A stretch of DNA of 64,000 nt, from assembly GCA_046349875.1 (NCBI GenBank), contig JAXMBN010000030.1:11615-75614 (forward strand), in the 5' to 3' direction. Both the position numbers and the translations under genes were made by a program. The stretch's first letter is position 1; every line of letters begins with the position of its first letter. Under the pieces are notes generated by a model that worked only from the letters and a program-made list of their open reading frames with translations, searched no databases and was not told the DNA's origin. This document shows, piece by piece, positions 22,207 to 30,153 of this stretch. This DNA comes from JAXMBN01 sp046349875 (GTDB lineage: Bacteria; Planctomycetota; Planctomycetia; Pirellulales; Pirellulaceae).

Positions 22207-23124
22207 TTAGCGTACAACCGAACCTGAATAGGCTGGAGGAGTTGCCATCATTGGGGTCGAGGAACCACCTTGAGGTGTCGAGAAGTCATAACCTGTGGTT
22301 CGTCCGGTACTGCCTGGTCGATAGCCACCGGCGGTGGTTACGCCAGGAGTGCTGGCTCCTGCCATGGTGTTGCTACCCGAGTTTGGAAGAGAAAGACTTG
22401 GGTAACTGGTTGGCATTGCAGCGGTTGGATTGTATCCACCGGGCTGACCCGATGTTGCCAAATTGGGAGCGGATAGGTTGGGAGCGGAAAGGTTCGGCGC
22501 CGCGAAAGCAGGTGTTGCTGCCACGCCACCGGGCATTGGTGCTCCGGAAACGCCTGCATAGGGATTGTTGGCAACGTTTGGCTGCGTGGCTGGAGGTTGG
22601 CTTGCTGCCAAATTTCCTTGCGTCGGAGTGTAAGGAGCGGTCGCTGCACGATAGCCATAATTGGTTGCAGGTCCGTTGTATGTTGGAGTCGCTCCCGTAG
22701 CGCCTCCGCCATAAATGTTCGTGGAAGTGCTCGCAAGCGAGGCTGGCGTCGCTCCAGTTCCTGCACCCGCCGTACCTGCTGGATTTGTGGACGCATATGG
22801 ATTGGTAGCATAGGGACCAGTTGGATAGCCGTTGGCACCTGCCGCCGTACTGGCATAGTTCGTTGCAGGACCTGAGCCCATCGGTGACTTGGAGGCTGGC
22901 GAGCTGGCGAGCTGACTTGGGCTATGGTTTGCTGCAGGTCCGTTGGAAGGATAGGTCATCGATGGACCCTTTCCTGCCAAGGTCGACTCGGAAGGTTTCT
23001 TCGACCAGGAGAACATGTCCTTGCCTGGCATTTTCCAACCCGTCTTGCATCCCGTCGTCGATACGGATGCTGCGATGATGCACGCCAACGCCACTCGTTT
23101 CTGGAGACTCAGGCTTAGTCGCAT
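22207..23124 (-). CDS. Pro/Ala/Gly/Asn-rich lipoprotein
   Basis: A predicted lipoprotein of about 305 residues with no recognisable domain. The ATG at 23122-23124 (MRLSLSLQKRVALACIIAA) is preceded by GGAAGGGA and gives a signal peptide ending in a lipobox-like STTGC; an upstream frame opening is less likely. The mature chain is low-complexity: Tyr/Asn/Pro/Ala/Gly segments such as NPYAST, repeated NYG/NYA motifs, and a short tandem APNLS repeated three times near 22465-22500. Such proteins are probably anchored in the envelope. Its own terminator follows the stop. Nothing here indicates a catalytic function. Confidence 0.7.
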   Translation of the reverse strand: MRLSLSLQKRVALACIIAASVSTTGCKTGWKMPGKDMFSWSKKPSESTLAGKGPSMTYPSNGPAANHSPSQLASSPASKSPMGSGPATNYASTAAGANGYPTGPYATNPYASTNPAGTAGAGTGATPASLASTSTNIYGGGATGATPTYNGPATNYGYRAATAPYTPTQGNLAASQPPATQPNVANNPYAGVSGAPMPGGVAATPAFAAPNLSAPNLSAPNLATSGQPGGYNPTAAMPTSYPSLSLPNSGSNTMAGASTPGVTTAGGYRPGSTGRTTGYDFSTPQGGSSTPMMATPPAYSGSVVR

Positions 23125-23590
23125 GATTTTACAAATCCCTTCCTTGGGTCCTTTTCGATGCAAATCCTTTTGCAGATCATCGCAGAATCAGTTTTTCTGC
23201 TCGCCCGACTTCCACACGCGGTGAAAATCGTTTTTCAAGTCAATCGGATTCGAGCGATTCGATGGCCTGATGAGGGAACATCCCAGCTCCCTCCTTTTGA
23301 TTACATCGGACCGGTTCTTTGGAATATTGAGCAAAACCGGCAAAGTCTTCCAAAACTCGCCGGTTGCCATGGATGCCAAAGCTCGAGATCAAGACCTGAA
23401 CGCGCGGGATACTAAAGGCGAACTCAGGATCAAGTCAACATCAAATCTTCAACAAACATCGTTTTCGCAGAGATCAATGCGAAAACGCAAGAGAGACCCT
23501 GGGCTGATAGGAGTTCAATGCGTACATTGAAGGTTCGTTCGCAAAGAACATATTCCATATCGATGGGTAAGAAAGATCTTGGAGAACATC
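23125..23590. other. Intergenic region between divergent lipoprotein gene and sodA
   Basis: About 465 nt without a supported gene. Small open frames carry no family signal. It should hold both promoters; no clear operator (for example a Fur or OxyR site) could be picked out by eye. Confidence 0.45.
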
Positions 23591-24208
23591 ATGGCCTATA
23601 CACTGCCAGCACTCAGCTACGCCTACAACGCTCTTGAACCTCACATTGATGCTCAGACGATGGAAATCCACCATACCAAGCATCATCAGGCCTACATTAC
23701 CAAGCTTAATGAAGCGATTACCGGAACCGCTTTTGAAGCCAAGAGCGTTGAAGACCTCATCAGCGATTTGGCGGCTGTCCCCGAAGAGAAACGAGGAGTG
23801 GTGCGAAATCATGGTGGCGGTCATGCCAACCATGCATTATTCTGGACCATCATCGGCCCCAACGGTGGCGGTAAGCCAACCGGAGCTTTGGCGGAAGCGA
23901 TTGATCGCGACCTCGGTGGTTTTGACAAGTTCAAGGAAACGTTTGCGGCGGCAGCTGTCGGTCGGTTTGGATCGGGCTGGGCTTGGCTTGTCTCACAAAA
24001 TGGCAAACTCGTGGTTGGCTCCACCGCCAATCAAGACAGTCCTCTAATGGGCCAAGCGGTCGCAGGTATTTCCGGAACGCCGTTGTTGGGCCTCGACGTT
24101 TGGGAACACGCATACTACTTGCGTTACCAAAATCGTCGTCCTGATTACATTGCTGCTTTCTGGAACATCATCAATTGGTCTGAAGTAGCTCGCCGTTTTG
24201 GTGCCTAA
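23591..24208 (+). CDS. sodA: Superoxide dismutase (Mn/Fe family, Mn-type residues)
   Basis: Dismutes superoxide to oxygen and hydrogen peroxide. The 205 residues from the ATG at 23591 (GGAG 6 nt before it; an in-frame TTG at 23579 is less likely) show the standard pattern: YTLPALSYAYNALEPHID, first metal ligand His27 in EIHHTKHHQAY, GGHANHALFW with the second ligand near 78, GSGWAWLV, NQDSPLM, and LDVWEHAYYLRYQNRRPDYI with the last two ligands. The GGGHANHALFW and NQDSPL context favours manganese. No signal peptide, so cytosolic. A strong terminator follows. Confidence 0.95.
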   Translation: MAYTLPALSYAYNALEPHIDAQTMEIHHTKHHQAYITKLNEAITGTAFEAKSVEDLISDLAAVPEEKRGVVRNHGGGHANHALFWTIIGPNGGGKPTGALAEAIDRDLGGFDKFKETFAAAAVGRFGSGWAWLVSQNGKLVVGSTANQDSPLMGQAVAGISGTPLLGLDVWEHAYYLRYQNRRPDYIAAFWNIINWSEVARRFGA

Positions 24209-24239
24209 TTGGTTGCCAAACAAACTACGAAATGCATAA

Positions 24240-24272
24240 CCCGTCGAACACATCATGTTCGACGGGTTTTTT
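24240..24272 (+). terminator. Rho-independent terminator after sodA
   Basis: An 11-bp perfect stem CCCGTCGAACA/TGTTCGACGGG (24240-24250 with 24256-24266), loop CATCA, then TTTTTT. It ends 2 nt before the stop of the convergent TPR gene and may also help end that transcript. Confidence 0.9.
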
Positions 24273-24273
24273 G

Positions 24274-25893
24274 TTACTTTCCGTCATTAGATTTGCTTTG
24301 CTTCGCAAGAATCTCCGCTAGAGCTTTCTCATGAACGGCGGCCATATCCAGCATGTTTCGCTTCTTACAAACCTCGACCATCACCTCGCGAATATCGGGG
24401 CGATTCGGAGCGAGGTTGATGGCTTGATCAAGACTGGCCATCGCATTTACAAGATCACCTCGCATCAAAAGTATGCGTCCCAATGAGTCATGAACCTCAG
24501 CATTCATGCGATCGATCTCAACCGCTTTCCGTATGATCTCCGTTGCCTTCTCTAGATCAGGCTTTTCAACCATCGTAAGCGCCATGGCATAGTTGTTGAG
24601 AGCCAGCGACCAGTTCGGAGCCCTTGTACTTGCATGCTGCAAGTATCCGACACCTTCGTCAAACTTCTTGTTCTTGACGGCAATACTTCCAAGAATCAAA
24701 TACGTGATTGGACTGGCCTTGCCTTCACCAATTTGCTTGAGGATCGCCGATTGAAAACTATCGTTGAGGACGATTTCCTTATCCATGAGTATCGCGATTT
24801 GCTCGCCTATCCGTGGATTCCAAGGATCGATATTGATCGCTTCATTGAGAAATCCGAAGTCCGCCGAAAACTGGTTTTCTTTGTCGACGACGGACAATCG
24901 ATACTGCTCGACGCAAATCTCCGAAAATAGACGACGAAGCTTGGGACGATCTTCGAGCCTTATCCCTTCGAGAACAACCTTTTTGGCAATTTCCCAGTCA
25001 GACTTCAGTGTATGAGCGATGGCGAGATTGATGCGATCCTCTTCTGCCTTGGGAGCGTCCTGGAGTTTACGCGAATAATACAAGATGGCTCGTTCTGCAA
25101 ATTCGTCGGCCATGGAATTGTTTCCAAGAGCACGCACAAATCGAGAACCTTCGATCAAAAGTGTCTTATCTTTCGCGACCGCGACTCGAACTAGTTCACG
25201 CGATTGATTTTCCCATCCTTCTTCTCGTTTTCGAGCAATCAACTGAGCGTGAGCGAACTGCAATCGTGGTGGAGCGCGATCCCATGTGCTAATCATTTCG
25301 AGATGGTGATAGAGTTTGCGTTCCTCTATTTCAATACCCTTCGACAATTGGCGTATCAAGTCAACCGCCAACCAAACGTGGGCATCTTCATAGCCTTTCA
25401 CTTTCTCGGGCGCGAGCGTCTCCATCATCTTTCGCGCTTGGGCCAATGCCCCCTGCGATTCGTGCCGAACCGCAACATAATATCGCGCGCGCTTGTTATC
25501 TTTTTCAAGCTGCAAGATCCGACGAAAATAGAGCATCGCCTCTTGGCTTATCTCCTTTGATTTTTCTTCCGTTTGAGGAACTTCATCCTTGAATTCGCTG
25601 TCCTCTAACGAATCACTTTTCTGCTTCTGAAACGGCGCATCATTGGACTCGATTGGAGCAGCACGCTTTGCTGCTGCATCGTAGCGAAGCAACGTATGTT
25701 CCTTGCTCTCAGAACCACCCACGATGATTAAAACAGCAACGGTCATGCAAAGCAAGAAAAAGGGAAGGAGCATCAAAAGGATGCCAAGCCACGATCGCGA
25801 GCGAAACCAAAAAGTAAAAAACTCTCCTATATCGCCGACCGCCGTCGCAGGATGTGTCAACAATTTGCTGAAGTTATGTTCCGTCTCAACCAT
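24274..25893 (-). CDS. TPR-repeat membrane-anchored protein next to exosortase-like gene
   Basis: A 539-residue protein. An N-terminal cytoplasmic stretch of about 35 residues precedes one membrane segment (LGILLMLLPFFLLCMTVAVLIIVGG, about 36-60), followed by a charged linker with many Glu/Lys (90-125). The rest is helical and repeat-like. Clear TPR motifs occur at about 395-505: ITYLILGSIAVKNKKFDEGV, WSLALNNYAMALTMV, AEVHDSLGRILLMRGDLVNA and so on. Most of the protein would face the periplasm. It starts 33 nt after the exosortase-like gene, so they are almost surely cotranscribed; exosortase loci often include a TPR partner. The role, probably as a scaffold for the exosortase system, is inferred from context only. 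Confidence 0.75.
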   Translation of the reverse strand: MVETEHNFSKLLTHPATAVGDIGEFFTFWFRSRSWLGILLMLLPFFLLCMTVAVLIIVGGSESKEHTLLRYDAAAKRAAPIESNDAPFQKQKSDSLEDSEFKDEVPQTEEKSKEISQEAMLYFRRILQLEKDNKRARYYVAVRHESQGALAQARKMMETLAPEKVKGYEDAHVWLAVDLIRQLSKGIEIEERKLYHHLEMISTWDRAPPRLQFAHAQLIARKREEGWENQSRELVRVAVAKDKTLLIEGSRFVRALGNNSMADEFAERAILYYSRKLQDAPKAEEDRINLAIAHTLKSDWEIAKKVVLEGIRLEDRPKLRRLFSEICVEQYRLSVVDKENQFSADFGFLNEAINIDPWNPRIGEQIAILMDKEIVLNDSFQSAILKQIGEGKASPITYLILGSIAVKNKKFDEGVGYLQHASTRAPNWSLALNNYAMALTMVEKPDLEKATEIIRKAVEIDRMNAEVHDSLGRILLMRGDLVNAMASLDQAINLAPNRPDIREVMVEVCKKRNMLDMAAVHEKALAEILAKQSKSNDGK

Positions 25894-25926
25894 GGTTATT
25901 TCGATTTGACCTAAGTTTTGCTTGAA

Positions 25927-27702
25927 TTACTTGCTGTCGTCGCCAGATCGCGGGTTCGTGCCTTCAAGGCTTGAGCGAACGGATTTGCGAGCCGAGTAGA
26001 AAACTTGGCGAGCATATGCCTGCTCTTTTTCATCGAGCTTCTCGCTTGTTTCAACGAGAAACTGAAGGCCAATTCGAGGCTCGATTTCGGCCTCCTTGAA
26101 AAACAGCGTGACAAGGTTCAGTTGCAATCTCGCTACTAACCGATCGCCCCAATTCTCATAGGCCTTGTAACGAACCGTGCTTGCATCATCTTTCAATCCG
26201 CACAGCCATGCATAAACGGCCCCCTGAGTATCCGACTCACCATATTTCATCATCCACATCCAAGCGTCCTCTTGGTTTCCTGTAGCATTCCGAACGTTCG
26301 GTGAGTTCAACGTCGACAGCTGAGTCCAGCCGAGCTTTTCTCCATTCCATTCCCATATTTCGCGTTCTTCGATCGGATAGGAAACGGTTAGCGTTGCGAC
26401 CATGGCTAGTCCTTCATAGCGCCAACTTCGGTTCACTGCCGTTATCGCTTCACCATCGCGGACGTCTTCATTCACAAAGCCCGTAAGCCGGAGTTGATCG
26501 ATCGCAGGTGGGAGAGATCCCTCTTGTGGAATTTTTGCGAGGACGGACTCCGTTAACTTGAGCCGAGCTGCATTCTTCTGCTGCATCGAAAGACCTGTCA
26601 CCATCGCGATCGTCATCGCAAGGAGCACCACTTCCGCCCCTAACCAGCCGAACTTCCAAGCAACTCTTCGGCCTCCACCTCCCCAATCTGCTTTTGGCTC
26701 TTCTTCAAAACTGGGTTCTTCGGCAATAACACCTTCTTCTTGGTTAGCGTTATTGGTTGCGGGCTCTACCTCTTCTATCTCTTCTTCGGTTGTTGATTGT
26801 GGCCAATGGAGGAGACCGTTAAAGAGTGGTGGCAAAAAGACGTTATCACTATTCATGGTCCGATCGAATACGGGCTTGAGCAGTCGCGAAAATGCCATGT
26901 CATTTAAGAATAAGACGGCTATCTGGAGGATCCAAATAACGCCGCCTAGCACATGTTCATTCCACCAATCACCTACGATATCGATCGAAAATCCAGTTTT
27001 CGCCAAAACAGCAATGACGCCGAACGAAACGTAGCCCGTGATAAGCAATACAAGTGTCGTTGCAACAAGCATCAAGAAATGAAGGAGCGATCGATGTCGG
27101 ACGACCGCTAGACCAGCAGCCACGAACAAGAGAGGAAGAAGACCGTCCAAACCATGAAGCCGATCATCGACCATGAATTGAAAATCGACGCACTCAAACG
27201 TGCGACTGGTGCGAAGGTGGAGGACCTGCAATCCATCCAAAATGACACCGAGCAAATACGAGCTTCCGCGTTGCAAAAAACTATTGGCAAAAGGAAACAA
27301 CCCGAGTGGCCATGGCAAGAGAATCCCAACCAATCCCGCACGACTGAACGCTTCCGGCCAACGGTCTGCCCCGGCCATACTCAGCATCCAACCGACCATC
27401 AACATCAATCCGGCAATCGCTACAAAGGACGTCGACACAAGCCAAGCCGACAATAATCCAAGTAGCAAGCCAAATGTGAGAAACCCAAAGGCCCAACGTT
27501 GCCTTCCGATGGACTCGGTCGGTTTCCATCGCGTCTTGATAAGAATCGCAATCAAGACGACCGGCAATGCAATTGCAGCGATCCTCGTTGGACGATCCTT
27601 GAAAGACTCGTACAGCACCAACCCCAATACGGGGGCCATAATTAAAAGTGGAAGGATTCCGCCGATCCACTTCCACCATCCCATCGACTTTTGATTCGTC
27701 AT
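25927..27702 (-). CDS. xrtU: Exosortase-like membrane protein (XrtU type) lacking the usual Cys and Arg
   Basis: A 591-residue multi-spanning membrane protein. The first 290 residues follow the exosortase/archaeosortase fold: LPWPLGLFPFANSFLQRGSSYLLG, then TFECVDFQFMVDDRLHGLDGL... and ITGYVSFGVIAVL, then WWNEHVLGGVIW. Exosortases cleave C-terminal sorting tags using Cys, Arg and His. Aligned by eye to EACSGLR, this protein has DRLHGLD (Leu at the Cys position), and the NxLR Arg position reads TGYVS; the His in NEHVLGG is kept. A Glu-rich linker (about 310-340), another membrane segment near 355-375 and a soluble C-terminal domain of about 215 residues follow. I label it XrtU because that is the planctomycete type I know with this length and context; that assignment is tentative. 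A TPR gene follows 33 nt downstream. Confidence 0.65.
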   Translation of the reverse strand: MTNQKSMGWWKWIGGILPLLIMAPVLGLVLYESFKDRPTRIAAIALPVVLIAILIKTRWKPTESIGRQRWAFGFLTFGLLLGLLSAWLVSTSFVAIAGLMLMVGWMLSMAGADRWPEAFSRAGLVGILLPWPLGLFPFANSFLQRGSSYLLGVILDGLQVLHLRTSRTFECVDFQFMVDDRLHGLDGLLPLLFVAAGLAVVRHRSLLHFLMLVATTLVLLITGYVSFGVIAVLAKTGFSIDIVGDWWNEHVLGGVIWILQIAVLFLNDMAFSRLLKPVFDRTMNSDNVFLPPLFNGLLHWPQSTTEEEIEEVEPATNNANQEEGVIAEEPSFEEEPKADWGGGGRRVAWKFGWLGAEVVLLAMTIAMVTGLSMQQKNAARLKLTESVLAKIPQEGSLPPAIDQLRLTGFVNEDVRDGEAITAVNRSWRYEGLAMVATLTVSYPIEEREIWEWNGEKLGWTQLSTLNSPNVRNATGNQEDAWMWMMKYGESDTQGAVYAWLCGLKDDASTVRYKAYENWGDRLVARLQLNLVTLFFKEAEIEPRIGLQFLVETSEKLDEKEQAYARQVFYSARKSVRSSLEGTNPRSGDDSK

Positions 27703-27878
27703 AACTCTCTCTATTTGGCCTCAAAAACCCCCTTGACCATACTAATCGAACCCTGCAATTCAGCTATGGGGGTGGCGGTTAAAAATATCGTTAGCCGAGG
27801 TTGGCAGTGTTGCATTCCACATAAACCCGACAATCGTTCGCGTGGACCTACGGTATTACCGACGATTGCAGGGTGATT

Positions 27879-29936
27879 TTATTCCGCCGTATCGAGGTAG
27901 GGGTCTTGCCCCATTTCCCGCTGAATTTTGGTCCGCTCTCGTTCGTGATGGAGGAGGGCCATTCGGTCTCGAAAGTGCTTACGCTCGACCCGCAGCTGAG
28001 CCTGCCGAAACAAGCGGGCGTACGTATGAAAAGGGCCTCCACTTTTCGCCCCAAGCTTCTTGAGAGCCTCGGCTCGCTTGGCCCCTAAGCCCGTCTTCAG
28101 AATATCATCGTCTAGCGAAAGGTATTGCCGATAGGATCCTGGATCGCCTTGGCGACCGCATCGACCAATCAACTGCCGGTCGATACGAGCCGCGTCGTGC
28201 AACTCCGTGCAAATGACCATCATTCCGCCAAGTGCTCGCACTTCGGGATCAAGTTTGATGTCGGTACCGCGACCGGCCATGTTTGTCGCAACTGTAATTT
28301 TGCCTCGCTTGCCAGCCTCGGCGACGATTTCAGCTTCCCGAGCAATCTCGTTTGCGTTGAGAACCAATACTTCCATGCCCGCTTGACGAAGTAGGTGACT
28401 GACGATGTTGGACTTGTCGATCGATCGCGTTCCAATCAGAACAGGGCGTCCTTGAGCGTGCACATCCTTGACTTCATCGACGATCGCATGAAACTTATCC
28501 ATCATGCATCCGTACACTCGGTCGGGTAAACGAATACGTTGTGGAGGACGATTCGTAGGTACTTGCACAACGGGCGTTTTGTAGATGCGACGCAATTCTC
28601 GCGCACTCGACGCAGCCGTTCCTGTCATTCCAGAAATGTGCTTGTAGCGATGGAAAAGGTCTTGAACGGTGATGCGAGCCGCCTGACCTGTGGGGACGGT
28701 GATCTCCACTTCCGCTTTCGAAACGACTTGTTCCTTGGCTTCAATCGCTTGGTGAATACCATCCCGCCATTTGCGTCCTTCCGCCAATCGACCTGTAAAC
28801 TCGTCGACGATCACAATCTCACCATCGCGGACGACATATTGGCGATTCAAGATAAAGTCACGATCGACTTTGATGGCTCGTTCCATGTATTCGTAGAGAT
28901 CCACCAGTGCTACAAGACGAACATCTTCATCGCGAGGTAGACCGCGAACCAATTGTCGTCCCTTGCCGGTCAATTCGATTTTTTGCGTATCCTCATCGAT
29001 AGTAAAATGTTCTTTGATAACAAATTCCTTGGCGTGAATGGCAGCCCAGCGATAAGTGGCGATCACGGCTTTCCGCGCTTCATCCCCCAACGATCCAATG
29101 ATCAATGGTGTACGGGCCTCATCGATCAAGATGCTATCGGCTTCGTCCACCAGTACAAAGTGCATGCCGCGCTGCACCGGCTGATCGCCTTCACCCGACC
29201 ACCGTTGATTGCTCCCTGCACCAAGAAAATCGTTGACCACACGGCCTTGGGCTCGCATCAATAGTCGATCGCGAAGAAAATCGAAACCGAACTCCTTCGA
29301 GGTTCCATAGGTCACATCCGAAGCATAGGCCTTGCGGCGTTGATCGGAATTGTTGTCCGTTAATACGATCCCTGCCGATATTCCCAGCATATCGTAGAGC
29401 GGCATCATCCATTGAGCATCGCGCTCGGCCAAATAGTCGTTGACCGTGGCTAGGTGCGCCCCTTTACCAACGAGACTGTGCAACACCAACGGCAAGGTTG
29501 CCGTCAAAGTTTTGCCTTCCCCTGTTTGCATCTCCGCAATACATCCGTGGAATAGCGAGATCGCGCCTAAGATCTGAACATCGTAATGCCGCATGCGAAG
29601 CGCACGTCGTCCCGCTTCCCGCGTGATCGCATACGTTTCAGCCAGAAGGTTGCTGAGCGTTTCGCCACTCTTGGCGCGATAGCGAAGCGAGAGAAACTCC
29701 TTCTTGATCTGAGATTCATTGAACGTCATGTACTTCGATTCAAGGTCGTTGACTTGTCGAAGTTGCGAAATCCAGAAGCTAATCTTGGCGGTGGAAATGC
29801 CAGGTACCCACCAGCCCGCAGTGATCCTCGGTCGAGACGGAAGTTTGCTGGAACCGACCTTGGGCATCATCCCCATGGGAAGCGATTCGGAGCCGGAATC
29901 GTCGTCAGCCAGCGTCATGGTCGAATTCTCGTTCAT
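27879..29936 (-). CDS. secA: Short SecA-like preprotein translocase ATPase
   Basis: A 685-residue SecA homologue, against about 900 for E. coli SecA. Motifs: Walker A MQTGEGKTLTA near 136; the DEADSILIDEARTPLIIG DEAD box near 265; the preprotein-binding region; ISGMTGTA near 438; TNMAGRGTDIKL near 570; and IGRCGRQGDPGSYRQYLSLDDDIL near 617. It ends soon after, so the helical wing, C-terminal scaffold end and zinc tail of the housekeeping enzyme are missing. The N-terminus carries an extra Ser/Pro-rich stretch of about 45 residues. The start has AGGA about 6 nt upstream. This is probably an accessory SecA working alongside a full-length copy elsewhere. It lies 176 nt upstream of the exosortase-like gene on the same strand; a shared export role is possible but unproven. 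Confidence 0.85.
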   Translation of the reverse strand: MNENSTMTLADDDSGSESLPMGMMPKVGSSKLPSRPRITAGWWVPGISTAKISFWISQLRQVNDLESKYMTFNESQIKKEFLSLRYRAKSGETLSNLLAETYAITREAGRRALRMRHYDVQILGAISLFHGCIAEMQTGEGKTLTATLPLVLHSLVGKGAHLATVNDYLAERDAQWMMPLYDMLGISAGIVLTDNNSDQRRKAYASDVTYGTSKEFGFDFLRDRLLMRAQGRVVNDFLGAGSNQRWSGEGDQPVQRGMHFVLVDEADSILIDEARTPLIIGSLGDEARKAVIATYRWAAIHAKEFVIKEHFTIDEDTQKIELTGKGRQLVRGLPRDEDVRLVALVDLYEYMERAIKVDRDFILNRQYVVRDGEIVIVDEFTGRLAEGRKWRDGIHQAIEAKEQVVSKAEVEITVPTGQAARITVQDLFHRYKHISGMTGTAASSARELRRIYKTPVVQVPTNRPPQRIRLPDRVYGCMMDKFHAIVDEVKDVHAQGRPVLIGTRSIDKSNIVSHLLRQAGMEVLVLNANEIAREAEIVAEAGKRGKITVATNMAGRGTDIKLDPEVRALGGMMVICTELHDAARIDRQLIGRCGRQGDPGSYRQYLSLDDDILKTGLGAKRAEALKKLGAKSGGPFHTYARLFRQAQLRVERKHFRDRMALLHHERERTKIQREMGQDPYLDTAE

Positions 29937-30153
29937 CGAAATCCTAAAAGGACGAGACAGGGTCTCAGGGAAGGGTTCTCAGGAAACGTGTCTCAGGGAA
30001 GGCCAACTTGGTGCCAGACCGCTCTGATTATTGTGTCAGAAGGTCCCCATAGAATCTATTGCTGCGCCGTCCCGCTAAGGCTATCCCCCAGATACGAGGC
30101 CGCACAACCGCTCCAACCGATACGGTCGGAGAAGAACCTCTCAGCTGCCTAGC

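Noticed and set aside
22441..22500. Short tandem repeats as a CRISPR or intergenic repeat
   Set aside because: They are coding repeats (APNLS) inside the lipoprotein gene, with no spacers.
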